64,000 nt of DNA from Paramecium pentaurelia (GCA_905183005.1 CAJJDO010000004.1:131764-195763), one strand, 5' to 3'; shown: positions 48,689 to 61,006, counted from the stretch's first letter. Program-made: numbers and translations. The notes: generated from the letters alone by a model not told the origin.

Positions 48689-49825
48689 ATGACTAATTTA
48701 GATCAAATTGGATTTATACTATCAATTGACAAAGATTGGCAGAATCTAGTTGAAAAATGTTAGAGCATAGACAGCAATATAAAAAATATGCAGACTAGAC
48801 TTACATTTACAATAGGATAAATGAATAAGGAAATTGGGAATCGGCATATAATACCTGCCTATTAAGTGGAAGAAGAATAAAGTAAAGAAGAAAGTCCTTT
48901 GCCTTAATAAGGTGAATCACCTAGAAAGAAACCTGTAAATTTAGTGAAACAAGCATAAGTTCTAGCTCCAGTGTATTCAACGATAAGTGAAAGATTTTAG
49001 ATATGTAAATTTTTGGGAAAAGGAAAATTTAGTGATGTTTATTAGGCATAAGATAAATAATCAAAAATAATTGTTGCATTAAAAGTTATTCCTAAAGCCA
49101 CAATATAAAAATATGGGATGGAAAAATAATTGGCAAATGAAATTAAAATTTAAGGATATTTAGATCATCCAAACATACTCAAACTTTTTGGATATTTTTA
49201 AGAATGGTCAAAAGTAGTTTTGATTTTAGAATATGCTACAGATGGTGAGCTATTTAAGTTATTAAAAAAATAACCAAAAAAGAGATTTTCAGAATAAACT
49301 GTCTCTGGGTATATTAGATAAATTATTGAAGGTATAGGATATATGCATAGCAAAAATATTATTCATAGAGATATTAAACCAGAAAATATATTAATTACTC
49401 ATTCATTATTAAAAATAGCTGATATGGGATTATCAACTTATAATCCTGCAAATTAAGTTAGATAATCTTTTTGTGGTACTGTAGATTATATGTCTCCTGA
49501 GATTGCAGCAGGAAGAGATTATGATCATACAGTAGATTTATGGGCTATTGGAATTTTGGCTTTTGAATTATGTACTGGAGAAACACCTTTTTATGAAAAA
49601 AAAAAAGAAGATACTATGAATAAAATTATCTATAGTGGATTTGAATTCCCAAATTTTATAAGTGAAGAATGCAAAAACTTTGTGCGTGCTTTAGTTTAAA
49701 AGGATCCTAAAAAAAGATTAAGCATTTTTTAAATTATGTAGCATTCTTGGATTCAAAAATATGAAAAAGAAAGTACTATTTTTAATAGAGATTTGCTAAA
49801 TTCTATGGTTAAACTTTTAAAATGA
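48689..49825 (+). CDS. Aurora-like Ser/Thr kinase with DMG metal-binding motif
   Basis: 378 residues, intronless. A 105-residue N-terminal region rich in Gln, Glu and Pro precedes the kinase domain: FLGKGKFSDVY, VALKVIPK, ANEIKIQGYLDHPNIL, HRDIKPENIL, ADMGLST, FCGTVDYMSPE and WAIGILAFE. The T-loop RQSFCGTVDYMSPEI follows the Aurora pattern. The metal-binding motif is DMG rather than DFG, which still keeps Asp and Gly. Aurora kinases control mitosis and cilium disassembly. The gene ends 21 bp from the convergent DP gene. Confidence 0.88.
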
Positions 49826-49846
49826 TAATAAAGATCAATTTTGTAA

Positions 49847-50565
49847 TCAATCATCAAAATTCAACTCTATTATCACATCTAAGTCTTACTAAATATTTAT
49901 TATGTTTTATGATTAAACTAATACTTCTTAATCATTATATCCTACCTATATATTCTCTTAGATTTGAGTTTTTAAAACTAACAAAGGAAATTGAAAGATC
50001 TATTCTTATTCGTCTAAATCTAAATTCTAATTTCTAAATACTAATTTATCTAATTTGGCTTATCTTTTGGTTAAATGAGAAAAAATTTTTCTCTTTTCTT
50101 ATAAATTTTACTCAATAAGAAATTTTACCATTGATAAATTATCAATTTATCTTCTTATTTCTTAATTTTGAAAATTATTTGAGTTCTCTATAAATTCATA
50201 TGTTTTATCACATTTCTTTATTATTCCCATAGCCATCATAACATTTAAACAATCGTATACTCTTCTCGATTGATTTACAGTATTTGTCTAATAAAAAATA
50301 ATATAAATATTACACTTTATGGATGTAATTTCTTAATTTCTGATAAAATTAATTATAAATTTGTTTTTTTTTGATTTTTTATGATTTCACAAACACTTTT
50401 ACTCATTTCTTTAAGTCCTAAACACCCAAAATGTTCTGATATAACTTAAAAATTTCTAGTTTTTGAATTTGAATGTTCTGGGAAACCTAATGAAAGATTA
50501 GTATCAAATGTTGGTTGCTATTGTTCGCAGCCTATTGAAGAGCAATCACTAGTAAACAAAAACAT
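49847..50565 (-). CDS. TFDP: DP (TFDP) subunit of E2F/DP transcription factor
   Basis: 230 residues with one 26-nt intron that joins HPQST to NTVNQ. The winged-helix region includes SKSVCEIIKNQKKTNLQLIL and QSRRVYDCLNVMMAMGIIKK, matching the DP signature RRRVYDALNVLMAM with Arg and Ala changes. The second half (REKRKIFSHLTKRQAKLDKLV..N, then FQFPLLVLKTQ) matches the DP coiled coil and dimerisation domain. DP forms a heterodimer with E2F to control S-phase genes. A Gln/Asn-poor acidic end INIQQDLDVIIELNFDD replaces the long animal tail. Confidence 0.9.
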
Positions 50566-50644
50566 CAAATATAATATTATATATAATAAAATATAATAAT
50601 TATAGAACATATTTTTAAAGATAATCACAATTGATTTTTGTTAG

Positions 50645-51586
50645 TCATGCATGCATAGATTTAGTATTAATTTTAACTTTATTAGCTATTCTTTCATCAG
50701 TTTTTCTTTAAGATTTACAAGAAGGTGAAACAGCATCTCTTAATAAAGGACTTTTACATACAGAGCTTTTAGATTTGAGTGTATTAGTACAATTATGTTA
50801 ACCAAAAGGCTGCTTTTATTTTGACTTTGTTTTTTATTGCATTTTGTATTTCATAATTCCCTATTCTATTATTTTAATGTCTTTTTTTATTTTATTAGAT
50901 GAATTAGATTTAAAATCTTTTATACTTGAAATTGATAAAGATCTATCAAAAATAGATATATTATCATTTATTTAGGTTGCAATTCTTTTGTTTGAATTGG
51001 AAACCTTTTTATTATTTACTCCATAATATTTATGATTATCTAAATTGAATTATTATTCCAAAGATTCTATTTTTATATATTAATCTTATCTATCAATTCC
51101 TGATTTAAATAGTTGTTATAAATTTTATAATATTTCTTTTTTATTTTATTCAGAAGCCATTTTCTCTTTACTAATCCCTGTAAATATTATTTAATTTTAG
51201 TCTTCCTCAGACATATATATATTCAAACATAATTTATCTGATTCTATTTTTTCAATCATCTTGAAATTTTTGTTTAAAAATTCAATCAATTAAAATGGCT
51301 AAGCCTACTATTATTATTATGATATTTCAAAAATGCTATCATTTCTTTTAGAGATCTTTACTTTCTCCAGACTAATAGCTTTGCCTATTTCAGGACTTTA
51401 ATTAAGTTTTCGATCTGTAATTAATCCAATTTCTAATTTTTTATTATCACCTCTGAAACTAGTTCTTAAAGAAGAATTTGGAAGTCCAGGAGAATTAACT
51501 CGCCGGAAAGAACCTAGTTCATTTCTATTGGAAGGAATAGAACTATGTGTTGAATGAATCATATATTATTGGCAATATTTGCTCAT
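50645..51586 (-). CDS. Ser/Lys/Asn-rich hypothetical protein
   Basis: 313 residues, no intron. Ser-rich N-terminus with SFRRVNSPGLPNSSLR, a central segment with alternating hydrophobic and charged residues (FLNKNFKMIEKIESDKLCLN), and a very basic tail with SPLLRDAVSPSCKSQRK. It looks largely disordered with several Ser-Pro sites. It lies 79 bp upstream of the DP gene in the same orientation. No family recognised. Confidence 0.65.
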
Positions 51587-51823
51587 TTTACAAAATAAAA
51601 TCGTTAATAATTAATGATTAAAGTCAAACTTAATAATAAAAATGCAGAAATAATTTCATAATATGAAGATTTACAAATTTTTATATTCAACAAATAAGTA
51701 AATTGATTAAAATGAGTTATTAATAAACTATGAGTATGGATTTATTAAAAAATCTTGTTCATTTAATTTTAGAAAGAATAAGACTTTTAGAAACCAAAAA
51801 CATATAATTAATAAATTATAAAA

Positions 51824-54800
51824 TCATTTTTTTTTCTGAAGTTGTTTTTAAATATCCAAGGCTTATAATTAAATCAATTTATTATTTTTAAACATTTCAA
51901 TTACTTCTTTTAAATTTTAAAAGCATTACAATCTTAATAATGAGGTTTTATAGGATTATAAATCATCCCTCAATTCATAAACTAATATAATTAATTAACT
52001 AAGTAAAGCTAAATGAAGTAGGTATGCCTCTACATTTCCTTATCTTACTATTACTTTATTTACTACATTTTTATGAAATGCTTAACTGATTCCTTCCAAC
52101 AGATTAGCTTTAAATAATATAGCTTAAACTTATTTTTCTTAAGCAAATAAACATAATTATTTCATAATAGAATAAAATATCTATTAATAAAAAGGATTAG
52201 GTAATTGATGAAATTATTCATTTAAATTAAATGAAGAAGTATCATTGAGCTTTAAATAAATTCGATGATTTCTTTATTTAAAATTTCTTAAAATTAAATC
52301 AATTATTTTTGTGCTAAAAATTCTTATACCTCCAATATGATTTTGATTAGAAAAGAATTCTTCCTTACTTATTTTTTCATTCTACATTTTATGCATATTA
52401 GTTAAATTTCTGCATATTCTTGGTAGATATATAACATAAAGTTTGCTTAGTTTTTCATTCATAGGTTTCTTATTAATTCTTTGAATTAGATCAATAAGAA
52501 TAATTTAACAATTATTCGAACTATTTTCTTCATATGAACTTTAAAATAAGGCTGTTTAAGTAAGAGAATAATGATTTAATAGTTTTTCGAATAAAATATA
52601 CTAATCGTCTAGAAGTTCATCAAATGCATAATGATATTCAAAATTTTACATTGATTAAATAATAATCTTTAATAGATTACTATTTCTTAATGATGTTATT
52701 TCATCATTTTAGGTTTCATATTTTGAATATTCCTCTTTCATTATTGTGTCTACAACACTATTATCTTAATTTGGATAATAAACAAATAATTTAGCCTAAG
52801 AAGTTGGTGTTTACATTAAATTAATTTATCTGTAAGTTGAAATATTATCTATATTATTTATTAATAATTACCACTGGTACCAACCAAACTCATATACTAA
52901 GGTTGATCAGATCTTTTACTAATTGTTTAACCTGGATTGTTTTCAGAAAATGTCATTGATTTTTGTTTACGTTGAGTATTTTTTGATGTTGTTAATTCAG
53001 TAATTATGCATGTAGGCTAAATATTTAAAGAAGGAAGTCTAATAGAATTTTATAATTAAATAATATTTAACGGAGGTTCTGTAGCTTAGGATCTTTATGA
53101 TCGATGTTCAAATTAAATATTTTTCATTCCTTCTGAAGCTTATCTGTATACATTATATAATGTTGGAGTTTCAGCAGGAGTACTAATTTCCTTATAAAAT
53201 TAAACTACATCCTATAATCTATCTATATCTTTGCCTTATTAATTTAATTCAGATAAATCAATATTTTCTTGAATAATAACTTTATTGATTTATCTTGTTA
53301 AACTTGATAAGTCTGAGCCTCTTCTGAGATGTGAACTTAATAACATTTTTCTTTCTAAAAGTTGCTTATTTTAAATCAAAGTTTTTCCTGGAATCAAAGG
53401 ACCCAAATATTGATCAATATTACTACTGATAGAATATGTTATTGCTGCTTAATCATCATCTTGAATTAATTGTAATTTATAGTCATTAATATGTTTTAAA
53501 AATTAATAGGCTTCTTTTGTAATATCTTTCCTTTTATTAAATATTCCTTCTTTTTCCTTATTTGTAATCTTACTTACAAGCAGAGTAATATATCCTTAAC
53601 GATTGAGGAATTACCAAATATAATTTCTTAAATCCTAAGGAATTTTTGAATAATTGGGATCCATAAATCTCATAAGAAAATCTAAATAATGGGGATTATC
53701 TAATATAATGAATATTGCAAATACAAAGATAATCTAAAAATTACTGATGAAATTAAAAGTAGAGAAAATTATAAACGGTTTCTTTCAATTCATACTTTAA
53801 ATAAAACTAGAGTAGACCAATAATATGAGTCAAATTTCCACTTGATTATGAGTTTTAAAAAAATCCAGATATACTACGGACTAAAATAGATTTCATTAAT
53901 TACAAGCAATTTGCATAGTATGTGAGTTAATTTACATGATCATTTGATGATTATGGTAATCTGTTAGAAATAACATAGCTTTATAGGATCTTAGAGTAGT
54001 TAATTTATCTGGTTTCATTACATGTTATTTGTATTGATTATCATCACAATGCTATTGAATATCATTTGCTAAGGCATCTGTTGCAAAGATTAATCCTGGT
54101 TCTGTAGCCACAGGATTAGTAATATATGCAAATAAGTTTTATAAAGCATCTATGTCTGCTAGATATTCACTTTACTCTGAATCAATTCTTGGTTTATGTT
54201 AAATTAAAATTTCATCAAGATTCACTTCACTTGCTTGAATGGAATCATCAGAATTATTATTATTTATATGATCATTATTGAGCTACTATTTGGAAGGCAT
54301 TTTGGAAGATAATGATTAAGATTAAAGGATATTCATTGCCATTAATGACATTTTTGGTTTTGAACCTTTTCTTGCTTAACTACCTTTTTCTTATAATTCA
54401 ATGGCTACATTTTAATAATGAAATTCATTTGTATTCTTTTAAACCTCCTCTTGGTATAATTTTAATACAGCTATTCTTTAATCAAATAATTTTAATTACT
54501 TTCTTCAATTAGCTAATTTAATTGATTTGCAGATTTCATTCTATGTCCTAATTATTGTTAGATTTATCCTACTTTTTTCATAATTGCCCTTACTAATTTT
54601 TCATTTTCTGCATTTTAAAGAAATATAATGAAAGCATAACATTTATCATCAACATCAAAACTAATATTAATTACTTATTTTATTACTCTAATTCAGAGAT
54701 TTCAATTAAAACAGTTTCTAAAAATTCTAAAGCAACATATTTTCCATTTCCTTGATTTGGAAGTTAAGCATATTCTTCAATAGCTTTAAAGCAACCATCA

Positions 54801-55033
54801 ATCCATTCCTTTGAATGCTTGAATATATTTAGTAATGACATTAAAATCATATCTATAGTATCTGGTATTAGACTATGCAATTATAATAAAAATCTAATAA
54901 TTCTAGGTTCATGTATCAAACTATGCTTTTGTGGAAATGGGATAGTCTAATTGATGAACTTCAATATTGGCAACACTTTAGATAGGATGTCGTTTTATTT
55001 TAGAGCTAACTCAAATGATTTTACTAAACTCAT
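51824..55033 (-). CDS. Large helical protein, possibly SAPS (PP6 regulator)-like
   Basis: 1,027 residues with five introns of 23-29 nt. The correct splice at the 29-nt intron joins LIEE to TVLKLYQEEV and fuses what otherwise look like two genes. The chain is helical-repeat-like, with segments EPRIIRFLLQLHSLIPDTID, DIDALQNLFAYITNP, NPHYLDFLMRFMDPN, and near the end LFKANLLEGISQAF. The NPHYLDFLMRF and LLEGISQAF stretches resemble SAPS-domain motifs of PP6/Sit4 regulatory subunits, but only weakly. A Gln/Ser/Thr-rich linker covers about residues 540-670. HEAT-like scaffold of unknown role is the safe call. Confidence 0.7.
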
Positions 55034-55125
55034 TCTAAAAATATAAATTGAATTTTTGAACTAGTATTTCTGAAAATATATATATAATTATCATTTATGA
55101 ATAAATATACATAAAATAATAGAAA

Positions 55126-56845
55126 TCATTTTTTCCTCTAAGTTGATGGTTTTTTTATTTGTATTGATTCTTATGGTATCTGAGCATAAGGCATTTTTTC
55201 ATTAATTAGATCTACACTTTTGGCTGTAGTAAAATCAGCAAGCTCTAACAATTAATTTTAAATTTTACAATCATTAATTGCATCTTTTCCTTTCATAAGT
55301 ATACCTCTTGGTAATCTTTTATCTGGACAAGCACCTTTTAATTATATTATACTTTCTCTCTCTTCTCTAAGTGTTCTTTACATTTTCATCATAGTAGATA
55401 CGAATTTAATTTTATTCTTCAATTTTTCAGTGTCTATTTTTAATATATATATAAATAATTTACTTTTTTATGCTCCTTATGAACTACCTGTTGTTGATTA
55501 TTTTTATAAAGCAGCCTATTTGGTCAATTATTTAAATTACTATATATCTGATTCACTAATTTATTCATCATCATCTCCCTAAATATCTGTTTATAATATA
55601 TTATATAGCATTTCAGTTACTAAAATTATATTATAATATGATATTACTTTTTTCAGCCACAAATGGAATTGACCATGTAAAAATATCCATAAAGTTTGGT
55701 AATAAATACGGATGAGGTGTATATTAATATTACTGAATATTCAAAGTATTATTTTCAAATTTGATGACTGCTCCTCTGTTATTATAGACATCACAATAAT
55801 TTGGAGCACTAAAAATAGTAATTACAACTGGAAAGTCTTAACCACCATTCCATCTATGCATTTTATATCCATCCAATTAAGCCTTATATTATTAATTTAT
55901 TTTACTTCATGAGCTCTGATAATAGATATTAAATTATTCCTTTATAAAAACTTATTTGCTGAATCTCCACCAAAAAACCAACTGCATCCTCTTACTTCAT
56001 TCGATTTCCATGCAGTATCTAAATAACCCTATTCTTAATCAACTGGATCACTCCATAACAAATCACAAAATAATCCTTATCTAGGAGGTTCATGATATCT
56101 TTCTATCTTTTTGATATCTTCTATTGATTTTAAATCAGGAGATATTCCACCATGAATTGCAATGAATTTAGAGTTTATTATGCATGCCAATGGAAATAAG
56201 TCAAATGAATCCATCAACATTTCATAAGTCTCTTAATCATATTTATATAAACATTCTTCTTTAAAATTGAAGAATGCTGTTAATTATCTACATTCGTGAT
56301 TTCCTCTTAAAAAATATACTGTATTTTGAAAATTCAATTTTATTGCATACATCAATATAATTACTTCTATTGAGTATGAACCTCTATCGACAAAATCTCC
56401 TAAAAAGAGATATCTATTATTTTTAATATTTTTCAAATTTACTTTGTGTTTTCAGGATTTCCTCCCACTTTAGGCTCTAACAATTTCAATAAGTCATAAT
56501 ATTAACTAAGATTGAATTTCAATATATTACCCATGGATATCACCAACAACAGTTAGAGGATCTTACAAATATATTACATTCCCTTCATTTTCTAATAATA
56601 ACAATAAATTTATACTTAATAATTTATTACAATCAGCAACTAATTTAAATAAATCCTCTTTAGCAATTCTACCTTCTTTTTGTAAATGATCTCGTAACAA
56701 TTTCCAATCAGGTTTGTCTATTGTTAATGTTTTGATTACTTTTCAATTTATCTGGAAACATTAGATTCCTTGACAATGGACGATGAGGTGGAGGCTTTAG
56801 TGTTTTCACTTATCGATCATTGACAGGATCTTTCAGAAGGTCCAT
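55126..56845 (-). CDS. Calcineurin A (PP2B catalytic subunit)
   Basis: 520 residues and six introns of 22-30 nt. Metal-site motifs GDIHGQYYDLLK, GDFVDRGSYS, RGNHECRQL, HGGISPDL and WSDPVDQEQG are intact, as is RGCSWFFGG and the hallmark SAPNYCDVYNNRGAVIKFE. PHPYLLPNFMDIFTWSIPFV matches the calcineurin B-binding region. The C-terminal LKNKIKFVSTMMKMQRTL is the calmodulin-binding helix in the calcineurin order, followed by an autoinhibitory-like tail rich in Lys and Asp. It is activated by Ca2+/calmodulin with calcineurin B; EF-hand proteins are numerous in Paramecium. Confidence 0.95.
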
Positions 56846-56909
56846 TTATTAATTAATTTATAAACAAAGAAATATGAATAATAAAATAAATAAACTATAA
56901 ATTATATAA

Positions 56910-57786
56910 TCATTTCTTACATCTAATAATTCTATGTCTAACCTTAAGAGAATCTATTAATTTTAAAAGATCTTTATTATTCATTTTATATTGATTATTC
57001 ACAATTGACTCTACATGTAATGTTGTGAACCTTTATGGATTCGATTAAACTTGTAAATAATTAAAATGAGAAAAAGATGCTTAGGTAATTGATTTTGCAT
57101 TATTTTATTTTATCAACTTCTAATTTAAATAACTCAAAGGTTTCAAATGAATTTCTGATTTTGGAATAACGTCTTTTAACATTTTATTCATATACAATGA
57201 AACTTAACTTTTTCTAGGTTCTCTGGCACTATTTATTAAATGATTAAAAAAAGTTTCATCATCAGGAGTAGTTTTAATCCTTACTTTTATTACAATTAGT
57301 ACCTCTATGATTATCTTGATTGAGGAATACTAATTAATTATTATTGCTATAAATGTGTTGAGGCAGTAATTTAAGATTTTTTTACTGTTGTTAAATTTCT
57401 CATTGCTTTTAGAATATGCATCCTTTTTCTGAATTTTTTAATAGCCTCCACTTTATATGATAAAATAAAAATAATAGCATTAATTGCTGCTTTAAATCTT
57501 TTTAAAACTCTCTTTCTTTTCTACCATCTTGAATTTTATTAATTTTTTACCTTGTTCCATTAAATGGGTATTGTTTTTTTATTGTCCCAATAAATTAACT
57601 GCATTTTCCACATTCTGTACAATCACAACTCAAATCAGTTTTAATATATTCTTTTTCTAACATTGCTTTATTTAAATAGAATAAAGTTCGCTTCTTTTTT
57701 TATGATAATTTTGAAGGTTTGTTTTTTAATGTTCTAACATGTTTCAACTCATAAAATTCATTTTAAGAAAGAGAGTTTTCAGACAT
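56910..57786 (-). CDS. Basic protein with CxC..CxxC cluster
   Basis: 276 residues and two introns of 23 nt each. A Cys cluster CDCTECGKC at residues 59-67 may bind zinc. A strongly basic helix follows (WQKRKRVLKRFKAAINAII, later KKFRKRMHILKAMR), IQ-like in spacing, then a polar tail. It might bind calmodulin or nucleic acid, but no family is recognised. Its stop lies 64 bp upstream of the calcineurin start on the same strand. Confidence 0.65.
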
Positions 57787-58080
57787 TTATTTATAAATAA
57801 ATATCCTTAAATAAAGAATTAAGACTTAAATTGATTTAATTCAATCAGATTTAGAATTATTATTGTTGTTTACAAAAAAATCTCTATTTTGTATAAATCA
57901 TCATTGTTTTATTAAATGCGACTATGCATTTCAACATTTACTCATATGCTATCTTTTTACTATTTAACAAAGGTATAGAAAAGAATATTATTGATATATA
58001 AATAATGTTAATGATATTCATATTTTATTTGATTTTTGCATTATAAATAAAATAGAATGAGCAATTAATACAAAATAATG
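57787..58080. other. Spacer before the duplicated block
   Basis: AT-rich spacer without supported feature. Confidence 0.5.
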
Positions 58081-59173
58081 TAATAGATTATAATTATCCT
58101 ATGTAACAAAATTTTAATAATTTTAATATTTCAAATAAAGCAAATTAATTATATATTGAATTGATAATTATTAGAAAATAGCTTTATTATTTATATCTTA
58201 AATTTCACCAAATGAGTTTATTAATTTAAAGTATAATTTTTATATACAATTAATCTAAAATAAATTAATTAATAATAAAGTTAAACATAAATTATTAATA
58301 GTTCATTGAAGATAATCCAATTCTTCATCTTCAAAGTTTCTACCAATTATTTTACTAAAATATTACAATTAAATTACTCAAAAATTTCAGATTCTAAGTA
58401 TTATTATTATTATGATTACTAATTGCCATTATTATTGCCAAGAGTAAATTATAATACACTTCGACCTACTTGCATTTCTATACCATTTAACTCTGTTATT
58501 AAGGGAATTACAGTTTATTGAATGAGAATTAATGTTCCAAATTTAGATTTATTATCTGTTAAATATATTTATCCATCTATTAATTTAAGTGTTCCATGAT
58601 TTCTACTAACTGAGATATCATTTACTCTAATTTCAGTTTCATTAGCTCTTCCTATTTTTAACTCATTAGTTTTGATATTTTTCATTTCACCACTATTATT
58701 ATCAAAAGATATGATATAAACTCCATTACATTAATTCCATTAAGTATCTTCACTCATATTATTTTCCTACATTTCCTATATGATTATCAAAAATATAAAT
58801 ACTTCATATCTTTTTTGAGTAATTTCCATTAAAATATATGGATATTCTGTAGGTTTACTCAATTCAATTAAATCAAATACACCTTCATCACTTTTAAAAA
58901 TGGGTGGATAATTAAATTTACATAATTCACATTCTAAATTCTTCCACATATATATGATACAATGATCACTTTATTTGGTTTAGAATTTAGACTTTAACCA
59001 TTTTTTTAAACAGTTAAGATGAATATATTTAATAGAACCAGTACATTTACAAGGATTTACAAGTGGATTTGATCTGCTAAATGCACTACTGCAACATACT
59101 CTGCATGTAATTGCATCTGATTAACTAGATTTTGCAGAATCTGAATCTTATCTATGTTAAATAATATAATAAA
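58081..59173. repeat. Left copy of a 1,093-bp direct repeat
   Basis: Matches 59175-60267 at a constant offset of 1,094, differing at one base that I found (G at 59103, A at 60197). It is followed by a single N at 59174. It contains the 3' part of the RING-CH/FHA gene. Confidence 0.9.
58303..59173 (-). pseudogene. Truncated left copy of the RING-CH/FHA gene
   Basis: This carries the last two thirds of the gene at 59397-61006, starting inside its second intron and ending at the same stop codon. It lacks the N-terminal exons because the sequence breaks at the N. The only coding change found is synonymous (TGC versus TGT for the first RING Cys). It is most likely an assembly duplicate rather than a gene. 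Confidence 0.8.
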
Positions 59174-59174
59174 N
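59174..59174. other. Single unknown base (assembly junction)
   Basis: An N between two nearly identical 1,093-bp blocks. A one-base gap is a common placeholder where two contigs were joined. Confidence 0.85.
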
Positions 59175-60267
59175 TAATAGATTATAATTATCCTATGTAA
59201 CAAAATTTTAATAATTTTAATATTTCAAATAAAGCAAATTAATTATATATTGAATTGATAATTATTAGAAAATAGCTTTATTATTTATATCTTAAATTTC
59301 ACCAAATGAGTTTATTAATTTAAAGTATAATTTTTATATACAATTAATCTAAAATAAATTAATTAATAATAAAGTTAAACATAAATTATTAATAGTTCAT
59401 TGAAGATAATCCAATTCTTCATCTTCAAAGTTTCTACCAATTATTTTACTAAAATATTACAATTAAATTACTCAAAAATTTCAGATTCTAAGTATTATTA
59501 TTATTATGATTACTAATTGCCATTATTATTGCCAAGAGTAAATTATAATACACTTCGACCTACTTGCATTTCTATACCATTTAACTCTGTTATTAAGGGA
59601 ATTACAGTTTATTGAATGAGAATTAATGTTCCAAATTTAGATTTATTATCTGTTAAATATATTTATCCATCTATTAATTTAAGTGTTCCATGATTTCTAC
59701 TAACTGAGATATCATTTACTCTAATTTCAGTTTCATTAGCTCTTCCTATTTTTAACTCATTAGTTTTGATATTTTTCATTTCACCACTATTATTATCAAA
59801 AGATATGATATAAACTCCATTACATTAATTCCATTAAGTATCTTCACTCATATTATTTTCCTACATTTCCTATATGATTATCAAAAATATAAATACTTCA
59901 TATCTTTTTTGAGTAATTTCCATTAAAATATATGGATATTCTGTAGGTTTACTCAATTCAATTAAATCAAATACACCTTCATCACTTTTAAAAATGGGTG
60001 GATAATTAAATTTACATAATTCACATTCTAAATTCTTCCACATATATATGATACAATGATCACTTTATTTGGTTTAGAATTTAGACTTTAACCATTTTTT
60101 TAAACAGTTAAGATGAATATATTTAATAGAACCAGTACATTTACAAGGATTTACAAGTGGATTTGATCTGCTAAATGCACTACTGCAACATACTCTACAT
60201 GTAATTGCATCTGATTAACTAGATTTTGCAGAATCTGAATCTTATCTATGTTAAATAATATAATAAA
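59175..60267. repeat. Right copy of the 1,093-bp direct repeat
   Basis: Its left end begins at the N and its right end lies in the second intron of the RING-CH/FHA gene, where unique sequence resumes. Neither boundary is a repeat- or transposon-like structure. Confidence 0.9.
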
Positions 60268-61006
60268 TAATACATCAATTATCTTTAATTTAATTAAATT
60301 TCTCTTATTTTGAATTTTACTCTTCCCATTTTAATGACATCTCCTTCCTTTAATTTAATTCCATTATTACTCATCATTGATTGCATAGATCTTACTACGA
60401 CCCATAATTTACTTCCTTTTTCCATTAATTTAGTATTAGTTCTCTAACTCATACTGATTTTTTAATGATGACTATATTTCTTAATTAAATCATTAGGTTA
60501 ATGAAATTCATCCCCCTCCAATTAATCTAGATTTTCAGATTATTAAAAGTCTTTATTATCACCATGATATTTTGTAGTTTATTCTTACTTGTCGTCTTCA
60601 TAATTTTATTTACATTCACCTTTTTTATTTATTATACTGAAAATTCCATCATTTTTATCAATTCTAAATAGAATTTGTTCCTATTTAATTACACTCTTAT
60701 TCCAATCTACATCATCATCAATCCATTATAATTCATTATTATTTTTAATTAAATATCCTCCCTTACTTATCTTTTATATTTTAATCCAATTACTTAAAAG
60801 TTCTATTCTTTCAAATGACTCTAGTTTTCATAATCAAAAAGTGAAAATGATTCTTTTTGCCAAGTTTTTATCTTTATAAACAAATCTTTAACAGCTCCTT
60901 CTTAATTATTAACCCTATAATCATCATTTGTTGCTATTTCTTGTAATTGTGTATTGGAATTAACTTATTCAGATTCACAGAACTTACGACACTGGCAACT
61001 TCCCAT
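59397..61006 (-). CDS. RING-CH (MARCH-type) E3 ligase with FHA domains
   Basis: 511 residues and three introns (23, 28 and 23 nt). N-terminus MGSCQCR (Gly2, Cys4, Cys6) suggests lipid anchoring. Residues 60-250 hold an FHA-like segment ending LKEGDVIKMGRVKFKI. A RING-CH finger follows: CRVCCSS, CKCTGSIKYIHLNCL, CELC, in C4HC3 order with the conserved Trp (KKWLKS). Near the C-terminus a second FHA shows ELKIGRANETEIRV and DISVSRNHGTLKL (Gly-Arg, Ser and Asn-His of the phosphothreonine pocket). RING-CH domains recruit ubiquitin E2 enzymes, and FHA domains bind pThr, so substrate choice by phosphorylation is plausible. No transmembrane helices are seen, unlike animal MARCH ligases. Confidence 0.88.

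Noticed and set aside
54300..54512. Separate gene starting at ATG 54300, and a plus-strand hydrophobic frame next to it
   Set aside because: The frame continues upstream into spliced exons reaching ATG 55033; the plus-strand frame is antisense.
58303..59173. Second genuine RING-CH/FHA gene
   Set aside because: It is truncated at an N and nearly identical to the right copy, so an assembly duplicate is more likely.
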